Shown: positions 43,297 to 53,131 of the stretch, piece by piece
How positions within the stretch are numbered: position 1 is the first letter of the stretch
Layout of the letters: each line of letters opens with the position of its first letter
From: Sulfuritalea hydrogenivorans sk43H
Lineage (GTDB): Bacteria; Pseudomonadota; Gammaproteobacteria; Burkholderiales; Rhodocyclaceae
Assembly: GCF_000828635.1 (NCBI RefSeq)
Contig: NZ_AP012547.1
Location: 248,001 to 312,000 of the forward strand
Direction: 5' to 3'
DNA length: 64,000 nt
The notes under the pieces: model-generated
Databases searched by the model: none
The model's input: the letters and a program-made list of their open reading frames with translations, nothing else
Told to the model about the DNA's origin: nothing
Translations under genes and position numbers: made by a program

Positions 43297-43893
43297 TCAA
43301 TCGACCTCTTCCCAGCCGGTGATCATGGCCTTGATGTGGGCCGTGGGCGTATGTCCGGCGGTGGTCAGGTAAACGTGGGCGATGAGGAAGGCCAGCATCA
43401 TGAAGGCGCCGGCGATGTGGCCGTTGGCGACCCATTCCAGCGACAGCTTGCCGAGGCCCCAGGCCGCCCACTTGTCGTAGAACAGGTAGAGCACGCCGGT
43501 GACCCAGATCAGCGGGCCGACGCAAATCAGGATGGCGAGGTAGGCCAGCCGCTGCAGCGGATTGTGCTTGCGCAATTGCGTCAGCTTGAACGGGTGCGGC
43601 TCGTTCCTGAAAATGCCGACCGAGTAGTAATGGACCATCGCCAGGACCTTCTCGGTGGTCGGGATGTACTGCTTCCATTCGCCGGTGGTGAAGTGCCAGA
43701 AGATCGCGAACACCCACAGCCCGATCAGCGACCATGCCGCGATGGTGTGGTAGGCCACCGCCTTTTCGAAGCCGAAGATCGTATAGGTGCCGTGGATGTC
43801 GAAGGCGGTCAGCATCAGGAAGATGATCAGACCGGCCTGCGACCAGTGCCAGAAGCGCTCGAAGCGCTTGAAGACGTAGATACGTTCAGCCAT
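43297..43893 (-). CDS. Cytochrome b561-like membrane subunit
   Basis: 198 residues with four membrane helices and candidate haem b histidines in RFWHWSQAG, AYHTIAAWS, AIFWHFTTGEW and GHIAGAFMM..AHVYL. It resembles the cytochrome b subunits of hydrogenases, formate dehydrogenases and thiosulfate reductases, which link the quinone pool to periplasmic redox enzymes. AAGGAG precedes the ATG at 43893. It follows the octaheme cytochrome gene and likely exchanges electrons with it. Confidence 0.88.
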   Translation of the reverse strand: MAERIYVFKRFERFWHWSQAGLIIFLMLTAFDIHGTYTIFGFEKAVAYHTIAAWSLIGLWVFAIFWHFTTGEWKQYIPTTEKVLAMVHYYSVGIFRNEPHPFKLTQLRKHNPLQRLAYLAILICVGPLIWVTGVLYLFYDKWAAWGLGKLSLEWVANGHIAGAFMMLAFLIAHVYLTTAGHTPTAHIKAMITGWEEVD

Positions 43894-43908
43894 TTCAGTT
43901 CTCCTTGC

Positions 43909-43937
43909 GGTGTCCGCCCGGCCGCCCGAAGGGCACC
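43909..43937 (-). repeat. Diverged relative of leader hairpin C before the cytochrome b gene
   Basis: On the minus strand GGTGCCC, loop TTCGGGCGGCCGGGC, GGACACC: seven-base arms with one mismatch and a 15-base loop that differs from the leader-element loop at two positions. Upstream a CCCCC/GGGGG hairpin (43943-43955) takes the place of hairpin A. Here the AAGGAG ribosome site lies outside the hairpin. Confidence 0.45.
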
Positions 43938-43980
43938 GAACGCCCCCTCGGGGGGCAGCGAACATAGTGAGCGTGGGGGT

Positions 43981-45600
43981 TCATGAGTGATGTTTGCGGC
44001 TGGACACGATGCGCATGGCGCCGTGGCCGAATACGCCGAGCAGGGTCAGGAAGACGATGCTCCAGCCGGCGGTGTCCAGCAGCTTGTTGTTGTCGCGAAC
44101 CGGGATGTAAATGCCCTGGATGCCTGCCAGCCGGCCATTCTTGCTGTGGCATTCGGCGCAGCCCAGTGCCTTTTCCTTGGGTGCGACCATGTGCGTGATC
44201 GGCCAGGACATCTCGGTCTTGATGAAGTCGAACTTGCCCGAATACGGCGCCCCCGAGTCCTTCATGCCGACCGGAATCGCCTTGTCCCAATCGAGGTTCT
44301 TCCAGAAGCCGGTGTCGTCGTTGCCGGCCGTGTGCGGCGTGATCAGCGACTTGTTCACCGGGTCGTAGGGCTGCGCGCCGCGGAACACCTTCATCGGCCA
44401 GATCATCGACTTGCCGTCGCTCGGGCTGCCGCCCATCTTGTTGATCGGCGTGCGCTGCTCGGACTTCTCGATCTTGTCGCTGAGCAGCGTGTATTGGACG
44501 TTGCCGTTGAACCAGGCGTATTCGGGCTTGACGTTCTCGGCCAGGGTGAAGTCTCCCTTGCGCGATTCGTAGGTGATGCGACCCTTGGCATCCTTCAGCA
44601 CGATGTGCTTGCCGTCCTTGTCGCGCTTGCCGGCGGTGGACCAGTCCCAGGTCATCTTGGTGGCGATGCCGCCGCGGGCGTAGGTCGGGATATGGCAGGT
44701 CTGGCAGGCGATCTTGGTCGCGTGCTGGTTCAGCCTGGCTTCCTTCTTGTGCGGCGCGTTGTCGTGGCAGGCGACGCAGGTGGCAGGGTTGCCGCTGCCG
44801 GCCTTGCCGCGCACCTGCACGCCCTTGTCGTCCTTGGCGGTCGGCGTGTAGCGGCTGCCGGCGACGTCGTGGCTGGAGGTCTTGTGGCAGGTGCCGCAGG
44901 TGAAGTCGAGCCCCTCGGCGTCCATGTGCACATCGATGTCCTTGGTCGGCGCCGCCAGTGAGCTGTCCATGTCGCCATGCTTGACGCCGTCGCCGCCGCC
45001 GCCGTTGAAGTGGCAGGCGCCGCAGGTATCGCGGCTGGTCTTGCCGACCTTCTGCGCGATCTTCGACAGATCGATGCCCTTGATGATCTTGCCCGAGCCC
45101 GGCGGGAATTCGGTGTCCTTGGTTACCGGGTTGCCGGCAAAGCCTGGCGGTTTCTTGTAATTGCCGCTGGTGTCATGGCAGGCCAGGCAATCGACGTTTT
45201 CTTCGGACTTGAAGTCGAAGTTCGCATCCTTCCAGCCGTAGCCGACGTGGCAACTGGTGCAGGAGGCGTAGTTGGAAGCGATGGAAATGCAGAAGTTATT
45301 GACCACCGTCTTCTTGCCCAGCGTCTGTTTGGTCTCGGGATTCAGGTACTCCCATTTCCAGTGCTTGGTGCGGTGAATCTGGCCGGCCGCCTCGGTGTGG
45401 CAGGCGAGACAGGCCTTGGTGACTTCGGGACCGGAGTTGAAGACCTTCTGCAGTTCCTTGAACTTGGTGTGGTCGGCCGTGGTCGTCAGCTTGAGCGGCT
45501 TGGCTTCCGGTTTCGCTTCATCTGCGAGAACGGGGCCGGTGGCGGCCAGCCAGCCGGCGCTGCACAAAACCAAGGCTATCTGAGTGAATGAATGACGCAT
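43981..45600 (-). CDS. otr: Octaheme c-type cytochrome, tetrathionate reductase (OTR) family
   Basis: 539 residues with a signal peptide (TQIALVLCSAGWLAATGPVLA) and eight CxxCH sites: CLACH, CTSCH, CLACH, CGACH, CGTCH, CVACH, CQTCH, CAECH. A C-terminal hydrophobic helix (AGWSIVFLTLLGVFGHGAM) anchors it in the membrane. Family members, studied in Shewanella, reduce tetrathionate, nitrite and hydroxylamine in vitro; the physiological substrate is unresolved. Neighbouring sulfur genes favour a sulfur oxyanion. An FNR-like box overlaps the ilvD stop upstream. Confidence 0.93.
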   Translation of the reverse strand: MRHSFTQIALVLCSAGWLAATGPVLADEAKPEAKPLKLTTTADHTKFKELQKVFNSGPEVTKACLACHTEAAGQIHRTKHWKWEYLNPETKQTLGKKTVVNNFCISIASNYASCTSCHVGYGWKDANFDFKSEENVDCLACHDTSGNYKKPPGFAGNPVTKDTEFPPGSGKIIKGIDLSKIAQKVGKTSRDTCGACHFNGGGGDGVKHGDMDSSLAAPTKDIDVHMDAEGLDFTCGTCHKTSSHDVAGSRYTPTAKDDKGVQVRGKAGSGNPATCVACHDNAPHKKEARLNQHATKIACQTCHIPTYARGGIATKMTWDWSTAGKRDKDGKHIVLKDAKGRITYESRKGDFTLAENVKPEYAWFNGNVQYTLLSDKIEKSEQRTPINKMGGSPSDGKSMIWPMKVFRGAQPYDPVNKSLITPHTAGNDDTGFWKNLDWDKAIPVGMKDSGAPYSGKFDFIKTEMSWPITHMVAPKEKALGCAECHSKNGRLAGIQGIYIPVRDNNKLLDTAGWSIVFLTLLGVFGHGAMRIVSSRKHHS

Positions 45601-45668
45601 GAGACACCTCCATCGGCTGCATAACGAATCTTATGACGATCATTATTAGCTTATATACTGATGGAGAT

Positions 45669-45682
45669 TTGATGCAGGTCAA
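45669..45682 (-). promoter_or_regulatory. FNR/Anr-like box upstream of the octaheme cytochrome gene
   Basis: Minus strand TTGACCTGCATCAA: matches the FNR consensus TTGAT-N4-ATCAA except at one base. Its centre is about 40 bases from a plausible start, given a TAATAA-like -10 at 45643-45648, the spacing of class II FNR promoters. It overlaps the ilvD stop codon. It predicts oxygen-responsive induction of the whole cluster. Confidence 0.6.
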
Positions 45683-47526
45683 GAAAGCTGCGATATATCC
45701 CTTACCGCGCCGGTGTCGGCCGAGGTGGTCATCGCCGCATAGGCTTTCAGCGCGGCCGAGACTTCGCGCTGCCGATTGACCGGCTTCCAGGCTGCCGTAC
45801 CGCGGGCTTCCATCGCAGTTCGCCGTGCCGCCAGCGCCGACTCCTGGACCGCGAGATGGATGCGGCGGTTGGGGATGTCGATCTCGATGGTGTCGCCCTC
45901 TTCGACCAGGCCGATGGCGCCGCCCGCCGCCGCTTCCGGCGAGGCGTGGCCGATGGAAAGCCCCGAGGTGCCGCCGGAGAAGCGGCCGTCGGTCAGCAGG
46001 GCACAGGCCTTGCCCAGCCCCTTGGACTTGAGATACGAGGTCGGGTAGAGCATCTCCTGCATGCCGGGGCCGCCCTTCGGGCCTTCATAGACCACGATCA
46101 CGATGTCGCCGGCGACGATCTGGTCGGCAAGGATCTTCTCCACGGCTTCTTCCTGCGACTGGCAAACGCGGGCGCGGCCGGTGAATTTGAGGTTGGCATC
46201 ATCGACGCCGGCGGTCTTGACCACACAGCCTTTCTCCGCGATGTTGCCGAACAGCACGGCGAGGCCGCCGTCCTGCGAATAGGCGTGGGCCTTGTCGTGG
46301 ATGCAGCCGTTGACGCGATCGAGATCGAGCTTCGGGTAGCGGCGGTTTTGCGAGAAGGCGACCTGCGTCGGCACGCCGCCAGGCGCGGCGCGGTAGAAGT
46401 GGTGTACGGCCGGTGAGTTGTTGCGCTTGACGTCGCAGCAGTCGAGCGCCTCGCCCATGCTCGGATACAGCACGGTCGGGCAATCGCGGTTGATCAGGCC
46501 GGCGCGGTCGAGTTCGCCGAGGATGGCCATGATGCCGCCGGCGCGATGCACGTCTTCCATGTGGTACTTCTGCGTTGCCGGCGCCACCTTGGCCAGGCAG
46601 GGCACCTTGCGCGACATGCGGTCGATGTCGGCCAGGGTGAAGTTGACGCCGGCCTCCTGCGCCGCAGCCAGGAGGTGCAGCACGGTGTTGGTCGAGCCGC
46701 CCATGGCGATGTCGAGCGCGATGGCATTTTCGAAGGCGGCAAAGCTGGCGATCGAGCGCGGCAGCACCGAAGCGTCGTCCTCCACGTACCAGCGCCGGCA
46801 AAGGTCGACGGCGACGCGGCCGGCCTTGAGGAACAGCATTTCGCGGTCGGCATGGGTCGCCAGCAGCGAGCCGTTGCCCGGCAGCGACAGGCCGAGCGCC
46901 TCGGTCAGACAGTTCATCGAGTTGGCGGTGAACATGCCGGAGCAGGAACCGCAGGTGGGGCAGGCCGAGCGTTCCATGCTGGCCACTTCGGCGTCGCTGT
47001 TCTTGTCGTCGGCGGATTCGATCATCGCGTCGATCAGGTCGACCATGCGGTACTCGCCGTGCCATTTGACCTTGCCCGCCTCCATCGGCCCGCCGGAAAC
47101 GAACACGGTCGGGATGTTGAGGCGCAAGGACGCCATCAGCATGCCCGGAGTGATCTTGTCGCAGTTCGAAATGCAGACCATTGCATCGGCGCAATGGCCG
47201 TTCACCATGTATTCGACCGAGTCGGCGATCAGTTCGCGCGACGGCAGGCTGTAGAGCATGCCGCCGTGGCCCATGGCGATGCCGTCGTCGATCGCGATGG
47301 TGTTGAATTCCTTGGCCACGCCGCCCGCCGCTTCGATCTCGCGCGCCACCAGCTGGCCCATGTCCTTCAGATGCACATGGCCCGGCACGAACTGGGTGAA
47401 GGAATTGACCACGGCGATGATCGGCTTGCCGAAATCGCCATCCTTCATGCCGGTGGCGCGCCACAGCGCGCGGGCGCCGGCCATGTTGCGGCCGTGGGTG
47501 GAAGTGCGGGAACGATAGGCGGGCAT
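45679..47526 (-). CDS. ilvD: Dihydroxy-acid dehydratase
   Basis: 615 residues, as usual. It dehydrates 2,3-dihydroxy acids in valine, isoleucine and leucine synthesis and carries an Fe-S cluster. The cluster cysteines are in [12 protein letters not shown], and [33 protein letters not shown] is the C-terminal signature. The ATG at 47526 matches the family N terminus [21 protein letters not shown] 22-bp repeat lies near the 3' end, encoding ESALAARR, which also fits the family here. It is divergent from an exported hydrolase. Confidence 0.95.
   Translation of the reverse strand: MPAYRSRTSTHGRNMAGARALWRATGMKDGDFGKPIIAVVNSFTQFVPGHVHLKDMGQLVAREIEAAGGVAKEFNTIAIDDGIAMGHGGMLYSLPSRELIADSVEYMVNGHCADAMVCISNCDKITPGMLMASLRLNIPTVFVSGGPMEAGKVKWHGEYRMVDLIDAMIESADDKNSDAEVASMERSACPTCGSCSGMFTANSMNCLTEALGLSLPGNGSLLATHADREMLFLKAGRVAVDLCRRWYVEDDASVLPRSIASFAAFENAIALDIAMGGSTNTVLHLLAAAQEAGVNFTLADIDRMSRKVPCLAKVAPATQKYHMEDVHRAGGIMAILGELDRAGLINRDCPTVLYPSMGEALDCCDVKRNNSPAVHHFYRAAPGGVPTQVAFSQNRRYPKLDLDRVNGCIHDKAHAYSQDGGLAVLFGNIAEKGCVVKTAGVDDANLKFTGRARVCQSQEEAVEKILADQIVAGDIVIVVYEGPKGGPGMQEMLYPTSYLKSKGLGKACALLTDGRFSGGTSGLSIGHASPEAAAGGAIGLVEEGDTIEIDIPNRRIHLAVQESALAARRTAMEARGTAAWKPVNRQREVSAALKAYAAMTTSADTGAVRDISQLS
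45821..45842 (-). repeat. Dispersed 22-bp repeat, copy 8
   Basis: Full consensus match (variable pair GC) inside ilvD. The encoded ESALAARR resembles E. coli IlvD at this place (DAELAARR), so this copy alone could be coincidental. Confidence 0.5.
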
Positions 47527-47607
47527 GGGAAGCTCCAGCGGTAAGGGCGGGGTAAGGGCGGCGGTGCCGCGATAGAATCGCAAATTCTAGCTGAACCCCC
47601 GCCAGAC

Positions 47608-48417
47608 ATGCGCCGTCTTCTTCCATTGCTGTTTGTCCTTTCTACCGGTTGGGTCTTCGCCCAGGGGCCGGCCATGCCGGCCCGGGATGCCGACGAACTG
47701 CTGGTCCGGGCGGGAGCCAATTCGCCCCGCGTGCCGGAAGCCGAGCGCCTCGGCGCGCGCGTCAAACGTACGCGCGACGGGCGCAGCTTCGCACTGGTCT
47801 GGCGGCCGGTGGGCGAGTCACGCGGCTGGATCGTCACGCTGCACGGCAGCGGCAGCTGGGCCCATGACGAGATCGTGCTCTGGCAGCCTTTCGCGCAGCA
47901 GCGCCAGCTCGGCATCATTGCCCTGCAGTGGTGGTTCGGCGGGGGCCAGCAGAGTGCCGACTATTACGCGCCGCCCGAGATGCGGCGCGAGATCGAAGCG
48001 CTGATGACGGCTGTCGGTGCCCGTGCCGAGAACACCCTGTTGCACGGTTTCTCGCGCGGCGCGGCGAATCTCTACGCGCTGGTGGCAATGGATGGCCGCA
48101 CGCCGCGCCCCCTGTTTCGCAGCGTGATCGCCAATGCCGGAGGCATGTCCGCCGACTTCCCCATGAATCGTGACATCGCGGGCGGCCGCTTCGGTCCCGC
48201 GCCGTTTTCCAATACGCGGTGGTGGCTCTACTGCGGCGGCGGCGATCCCAATCCCGAGCGCGACGGTTGTCCCGCCATGCGCCGCAGCCAGCGCTGGCTG
48301 CAGGACCGGGGAGCGCAGGTCGAGTTGACGGAAGACCCCGGCGGCGACCACGGCGGCTTCCATCGCCGCGGCCAGAACGTCGATCGCGCACTCGACTGGC
48401 TTCTCGGCGCACGCTGA
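47608..48417 (+). CDS. Exported alpha/beta hydrolase
   Basis: 269 residues with a signal peptide ([17 protein letters not shown]). TLHGSGSW is the oxyanion-hole region and [15 protein letters not shown] contains the nucleophile Ser in GFSRGA; DHGGFH near the C terminus supplies the His. The substrate is unknown; esterase or lipase-type chemistry in the periplasm is likely. Its TGA overlaps the lgt start (TGATG), so the two are coupled. Confidence 0.82.
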   Translation: MRRLLPLLFVLSTGWVFAQGPAMPARDADELLVRAGANSPRVPEAERLGARVKRTRDGRSFALVWRPVGESRGWIVTLHGSGSWAHDEIVLWQPFAQQRQLGIIALQWWFGGGQQSADYYAPPEMRREIEALMTAVGARAENTLLHGFSRGAANLYALVAMDGRTPRPLFRSVIANAGGMSADFPMNRDIAGGRFGPAPFSNTRWWLYCGGGDPNPERDGCPAMRRSQRWLQDRGAQVELTEDPGGDHGGFHRRGQNVDRALDWLLGAR

Positions 48418-49205
48418 TGCTGATCCATCCGCAGTTCGATCCCATCGCCGTTTCCATCGGCCCGCTGGCCGTGCGCTGGTACGGCCTCATGTACCTGGCC
48501 GGCTTCGTCGCCTTCCTCTGGCTCGGCAAGCGACGCGCGCAATCGCAGCCCTGGCACGGCATGAGCGCGCAAGACATCGATGACCTGCTGTTCTACGGCG
48601 TGCTCGGCGTGGTGCTCGGCGGGCGGCTGGGGCAGGTACTGTTTTACGAGCCGGGCTATTACCTCGCCCATCCGCTGGAAATCCTCGCGGTATGGAAAGG
48701 CGGCATGGCCTTCCACGGCGGCATGCTCGGCGTGTTCGTGGCGATGGCGCTGTTTGCCCGAAAGACCGGCCGGACATTTTTTCAGGTGACCGATTTCATC
48801 GCCCCGTTGGTGCCGCTGGGCCTGATGGCCGGTCGCATCGGCAATTTCATCAATGGCGAATTGTGGGGTCGGGTCGCCGACGCCACGCTTCCCTGGGCGA
48901 TGGTTTTCCCGCGGGTCGACAGCCTGCCGCGTCATCCGTCGCCCTTGTATCAGGCGGCCGGCGAGGGCCTGCTGCTGTTCGTCATCCTCTGGCTGTTTTC
49001 CGCGCGCCAGCGCGCGACGGGCGCGGTTTCGGGGATGTTCCTGATCGGCTACGGCGTGCTGCGCTTCGTCGCCGAATATTTCCGCGAGCCGGATCACGGC
49101 ATCTTCGGCCTGTCCTACGTGGTCAGCATGGGGCAGTGGCTGTCGCTGCCGATGGTTCTGGTCGGGCTCTGGCTGCTGCTGAGGAAACCGGCGACGCCGC
49201 TATAG
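48417..49205 (+). CDS. lgt: Prolipoprotein diacylglyceryl transferase
   Basis: 262 residues, seven helices. It adds diacylglycerol to the lipobox cysteine of prolipoproteins, required for all lipoproteins such as the caspase and LivK proteins in this window. The signature is [17 protein letters not shown], and [13 protein letters not shown] and [19 protein letters not shown] are conserved. It starts on the TGATG overlap with the upstream hydrolase and converges on the SDR gene, overlapping it by 6 bp. Confidence 0.96.
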   Translation: MLIHPQFDPIAVSIGPLAVRWYGLMYLAGFVAFLWLGKRRAQSQPWHGMSAQDIDDLLFYGVLGVVLGGRLGQVLFYEPGYYLAHPLEILAVWKGGMAFHGGMLGVFVAMALFARKTGRTFFQVTDFIAPLVPLGLMAGRIGNFINGELWGRVADATLPWAMVFPRVDSLPRHPSPLYQAAGEGLLLFVILWLFSARQRATGAVSGMFLIGYGVLRFVAEYFREPDHGIFGLSYVVSMGQWLSLPMVLVGLWLLLRKPATPL

Positions 49206-49961
49206 ATCGAGCCCGCGCGGTTTTCTTCCGCCGCGCGCGAAGATGGCGTCGAACACGGGGTTGGGCAACAGGCGCATCAGCTTGGCGACGATGCCCATCT
49301 GCCAGGGAATGACCGTGTAGCTGGTGCCGCGCTCGATGGCGCGGGAGAAACGGCGGGCGGCTTTGTCGGCCGGAAGGATGAAGGGCATCGGGTAGCTGTT
49401 CACCGCCGTCATCGGCGTGGCGATGTAGCCGGGGGCGATGGTGACCACCTTGACGCCGCTGCCGCGCAATTCGACGCGCAGCGATTCCAGGAAGGTGATG
49501 GCGGCGGCCTTCGACGCCGAGTAGGCGCCGGCCCCAGGCAAACCGCGAATCCCCGCCACCGAGGCGATGCCGACCAGGCGGCCGCTGCCGCGCGCCTTCA
49601 TGGCCCCGATGAAGGGTTGCAGGGTCTGCGCCATGCCCATCACGTTGGTCTGGAAGACGCGGTTAAGGGCCGGCAGGTCGTCGGCTTCGTCTGCCAGCGT
49701 GCCGACGGAAACCCCGGCGTTGGCGATGACGATGTCCGGCACGCCATGGTGCGCGATGAAATCGGCGGCGGCGGCTTGCAGCGCGGCCGCGTCGGCGACA
49801 TCCAGCGGGTAGCAGGCATGCTCGCCGGGAAGGCCCGCAATCAATTCGGAAAGTCGGTGCTGGCGGCGCGCCGCCAATCCCAGTGTGGCGCCCATCGCCG
49901 CATAGTGGCGGGCCAGCGCCTCGCCGATGCCGCTCGATGCGCCGGTGATGAAAACGCGCAC
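49200..49961 (-). CDS. Short-chain dehydrogenase/reductase
   Basis: 253 residues of a classical [19 protein letters not shown] binds NAD(P)H, ANAGVS stabilises the fold, and the catalytic Ser and YSASK are in [21 protein letters not shown] basic C terminus ([11 protein letters not shown]) may contact a membrane. The substrate is unknown. It is 10 bp after dsbA on the same strand, a common arrangement in this lineage. Confidence 0.88.
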   Translation of the reverse strand: MRVFITGASSGIGEALARHYAAMGATLGLAARRQHRLSELIAGLPGEHACYPLDVADAAALQAAAADFIAHHGVPDIVIANAGVSVGTLADEADDLPALNRVFQTNVMGMAQTLQPFIGAMKARGSGRLVGIASVAGIRGLPGAGAYSASKAAAITFLESLRVELRGSGVKVVTIAPGYIATPMTAVNSYPMPFILPADKAARRFSRAIERGTSYTVIPWQMGIVAKLMRLLPNPVFDAIFARGGRKPRGLDL

Positions 49962-49971
49962 GGGGCGGGGG

Positions 49972-50613
49972 CTACTTGCGGCCCGCTTCGGCGCGGACGC
50001 GCGCGATCAACTGGTCGATGTTGGCCAGCATTTCGTCGTAGCTGCCTGTTGTCAGCGCCAGATAGCGGCCTTGCACCATCACGCCGGGGACGCCGGTCAG
50101 GCCTGACGCCTTGGTCAGTTCGCGGGCCTGGAACACACGGGTTTGCACGCCGAAGGACGACCAGACCTCGCTGAACTTCTTAAGGTCGACACCTTTGCCG
50201 GCAATCCATTCGAACAGGACTTTGTCGTTGTCCAGGCGCCGTCGCTCAGAGTGCATTCCGTGGAATACCTCAATGTGCATTTTCTCCAGCTGGCCCATGG
50301 CTTCCAGCGTGTAATAGAGCCGGGCGCCGGGCAGCCATCTGTTGTCGGGGAATATCGTCGGCACGCGGCGGAAGCTGACATCGGCGGGCAGCTTCTTCAC
50401 CCATGCCGTCAGCTTCGGCTCGAAGTCGAAGCAGTGCGGGCAGCCATACCAGAAGAATTCGGTGACTTCTATCCTGTCCCGCTCGGTCGCCAGCGGTGGA
50501 TTGATGGTGCGAAAGTCGCGTCCTTCCAGCAGCTCCGCGGCGCCGGCGCCCGACGCGACGCACAAGCCCAGCGTCGCCAGGACTGCAACCAGAACCCTGC
50601 GCCATGCCCTCAT
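49972..50613 (-). CDS. dsbA: Periplasmic thiol:disulfide oxidoreductase DsbA
   Basis: 213 residues with a signal peptide (VLVAVLATLGLCVASGAGA) and thioredoxin fold. The active site is FFWYGCPHCFDFEP (CPHC, as in DsbA), and GVPGVMVQG holds the cis-proline. It introduces disulfides into exported proteins and needs DsbB elsewhere. It follows the SPOR gene by 9 bp. Confidence 0.93.
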   Translation of the reverse strand: MRAWRRVLVAVLATLGLCVASGAGAAELLEGRDFRTINPPLATERDRIEVTEFFWYGCPHCFDFEPKLTAWVKKLPADVSFRRVPTIFPDNRWLPGARLYYTLEAMGQLEKMHIEVFHGMHSERRRLDNDKVLFEWIAGKGVDLKKFSEVWSSFGVQTRVFQARELTKASGLTGVPGVMVQGRYLALTTGSYDEMLANIDQLIARVRAEAGRK

Positions 50614-50622
50614 CGCCGACTC

Positions 50623-51291
50623 CTATTCCTTCTGCTTGATGACGGTGCCCTGCACTCCATTCTGCGACAACAAGGCGCGGGCCCGGTTCATTTCATCGGG
50701 AGTGCGGAAGGGCCCGACACGCACGCGATGCATGGTGCCCTTCTCGGGAATGCTGACTTCCTGCACGCCGGCCTCAAGACCGGTGAGCGCAAGCTTGGCT
50801 TTGAGGTTGTCGGCATCGGCGGCCTTCTGGAAGGCGCCGACCTGGAGGAAATAGATTTCCGTCGATACGGGCTTGGCGTCGACCACGGGTGCGACGGGCG
50901 TTGCCGGCGTCACGGAAACCGCGGGAGCGGGCACGGCAGCGCCGGGGGCGGCCGGCTGCTTGCCTTCGAGAATGTTGTAGAACTCGAAACGCTGCTTGTC
51001 GGAGGGCTTGTCGCCGGGCTTGCCAGGCAGCGGCGCGGGAGTTTGCGGGGTGCCGGCTGTCCCGGGCGTCGCAGCCTTGCCCGACTCCGCTTTCGGTGCG
51101 CCTTCGTATTTGTTCTGGAACGGCAGCGGCGACTTGTTGAGGTACCAGACCACGCCGAAGGCGATCGAGACGCCGACCACGAGGCCGACGAAAATTCCGA
51201 GCAGGGTGCCGCCGCCGCTTTTCTTCTGCGGCGCCCGCTTGTTCGACGCCGCGCGCAAGGTCTTCTCCGAGTTCCTGTCGAATTTGCTCAT
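50623..51291 (-). CDS. SPOR-domain membrane protein (FtsN-like)
   Basis: 222 residues: a basic cytoplasmic start, one membrane helix (LLGIFVGLVVGVSIAFGVVW, about 32-51), a Pro/Ala/Thr-rich linker, and a C-terminal SPOR domain (about 145-222; IYFLQVGAFQKAADADNLKA, RVGPF). SPOR domains bind denuded peptidoglycan at division sites, so this may be the FtsN equivalent. It lies 13 bp after argS, as in many betaproteobacteria. Confidence 0.88.
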   Translation of the reverse strand: MSKFDRNSEKTLRAASNKRAPQKKSGGGTLLGIFVGLVVGVSIAFGVVWYLNKSPLPFQNKYEGAPKAESGKAATPGTAGTPQTPAPLPGKPGDKPSDKQRFEFYNILEGKQPAAPGAAVPAPAVSVTPATPVAPVVDAKPVSTEIYFLQVGAFQKAADADNLKAKLALTGLEAGVQEVSIPEKGTMHRVRVGPFRTPDEMNRARALLSQNGVQGTVIKQKE

Positions 51292-51304
51292 ATCATTCCT
51301 GGAA

Positions 51305-53074
51305 TCACATGCTCACCGGTTGCGAAACCCCCAGCAGGGAAAGGCCGTTCTGCAGCACCTGCCGCGTTGCCAAAGCCAGCGCCAGGCGGGCCTGGCGCAG
51401 TGCCTGATCGTCTACCAGCACCCGCTCGGCGTTGTACCAGCTGTGGAAATCGCCGGCCAGGTCCTTGAGGTAGAAGGCCAGCGCATGCGGCGCATAGTCG
51501 CGCGCGGCCTGCTGAATCAGTTCGGGGAACTCGGCCAGCCGCGCGCAGAGCGCGGTTTCCCGCTCATGCAGCAGCGGCGCCAGATCGGTAGCGGCCAGTG
51601 TCGACTGGTCGCCATCCCATTGCGCCAGCACCGAGCAGATGCGGGCGTGGGCGTACTGCACGTAGTACACCGGGTTGTCGTTGCTTTCCGACTTCGCCAG
51701 GTCGAGATCGAAATCCAGCGCCTGGTCGCATTTGCGCAGCATGTAGAAGAAGCGGCAGGCGTCGTTGCCGACTTCCGCGCGCAGCTGGCGCAGCGTCACG
51801 TATTCGCCGGAGCGGGTGGACATCGAGGCCTTCTGGCCGTCGCGGAACAGGCTGACGAATTGCACCAGCGCCACGTCGAGCCGATTGGCATCGGCTCCCG
51901 ATGCGTTGAGCGCGCCCTTGACGCGCGGGATGTAGCCGTGATGGTCGGCGCCCCAGACGTCGATTACCTTGTCGAAGCCGCGCTCGAACTTGTTCAGGTG
52001 ATAGGCGATGTCGGAGGCGAAATAGGTGAAGAGGCCGTTATCGCGCTGGACCACGCGGTCTTTTTCGTCGCCGAAGGCCGTCGAAGCGAACCACTTGGCG
52101 CCGTCCTGCAGGTAGATGTGGCCGGATTGTTCCAGCGCCGCGACCGCGCGCGCCACCATGCCGGTGTCGTAGAGGCTGCGTTCGGAGAACCAGACGTCGA
52201 AATGCACGCCGAATTCTTCCAGGTCGGCGCGGCAATCCGCCAGCTGCTCCGACAGCACATGGCTATGGACATAGGTCCAGTCTTCGCCCAGCAGGTCCTT
52301 GCCGGCGAGGATCAGTCCGTCGAGGCGGGCTTCGATGTCGTCTGTCTCGGGCACGCAGGCCAGCACCGCTTCGGCCGGATGCACGTAGCGGTCGCCGTGG
52401 GCCTGCTTGATCTGCTCCGCCATTTCGCGCACGTAGCCACCCTGATAGGCATTGGGCGGGAAGGGCACCGGTTCGTCGAACAGTTCCAGGTAACGCAACC
52501 AGGCGGATACCGCAAGGATGTCCATCTGCCGTCCGGCATCATTGACATAGTACTCGCGCGTCACCTCGTAGCCGGCGAAGGCCAGCAGCGAGGCCAGGCT
52601 GGCGCCATACGCCGCGCCACGGCCGTGGCCGACGTGCAGCGGGCCGGTGGGGTTGGCGGAAACGAACTCGACCTGCAGCTTGAGCCGGCTGGCCGGGCCG
52701 CGACCGAACTCGTGTCCCGCCGCGAGTACCGCGCCGACCACGGCGGTGCGGGCCGCCGCCGACAGGGTGAAGTTGATGAAGCCGGCGCCGGCGATCTCGA
52801 CCTTGACCACGGCGGAGGAGGGCGGCAATTCGCGCACCAGGCGCTCGGCAATCTGGCGCGGGTTGGTCTTCAGCTCGCGTGCCATCTGCATCGCCAGGTT
52901 GCTGGCGAAATCGCCGTGGCTGGCCTGCTTGGGACGTTCGAGGAGGATTTCGGCGCCAAGCTGTTCGGGCGCCACGCTGCCCAGCGCGGCGCGCAGGAGG
53001 CCGGCAAGGTGCTGGCGGACGTCGAGGGCGGTGCGGTCGGGTGCGCTGGGTGCGGCCATATCGTAAGTGGGCAT
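51305..53074 (-). CDS. argS: Arginine-tRNA ligase
   Basis: 589 residues. The class I signatures are HVGHGRGAAYG (HIGH motif, with the third position changed) and QKASMSTRSG (KMSKS-like KxSxS region, usual for ArgRS). The N-terminal additional domain and C-terminal DALR anticodon domain (AHARICSVL) are present. The start ATG at 53074 matches related sequences. It is divergent from ubiB across 57 bp. A tRNA-Arg(CCG) lies far upstream at 13182. Confidence 0.95.
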   Translation of the reverse strand: MPTYDMAAPSAPDRTALDVRQHLAGLLRAALGSVAPEQLGAEILLERPKQASHGDFASNLAMQMARELKTNPRQIAERLVRELPPSSAVVKVEIAGAGFINFTLSAAARTAVVGAVLAAGHEFGRGPASRLKLQVEFVSANPTGPLHVGHGRGAAYGASLASLLAFAGYEVTREYYVNDAGRQMDILAVSAWLRYLELFDEPVPFPPNAYQGGYVREMAEQIKQAHGDRYVHPAEAVLACVPETDDIEARLDGLILAGKDLLGEDWTYVHSHVLSEQLADCRADLEEFGVHFDVWFSERSLYDTGMVARAVAALEQSGHIYLQDGAKWFASTAFGDEKDRVVQRDNGLFTYFASDIAYHLNKFERGFDKVIDVWGADHHGYIPRVKGALNASGADANRLDVALVQFVSLFRDGQKASMSTRSGEYVTLRQLRAEVGNDACRFFYMLRKCDQALDFDLDLAKSESNDNPVYYVQYAHARICSVLAQWDGDQSTLAATDLAPLLHERETALCARLAEFPELIQQAARDYAPHALAFYLKDLAGDFHSWYNAERVLVDDQALRQARLALALATRQVLQNGLSLLGVSQPVSM

Positions 53075-53131
53075 GGGTGTTTCGCTGGGCCGTGAATTAT
53101 ACTTCCCGATTCTCGTCCGTCCCAAGCCTCC

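Noticed and set aside
45821-45842. Inference that the ilvD repeat copy is an insertion
   Set aside because: The encoded ESALAARR aligns without a gap to normal IlvD sequence, so the match could be fortuitous at this one place.
49852-49873. Possible extra copy of the 22-bp repeat in the SDR gene
   Set aside because: It differs from the consensus at several core positions and encodes a normal SDR sequence.
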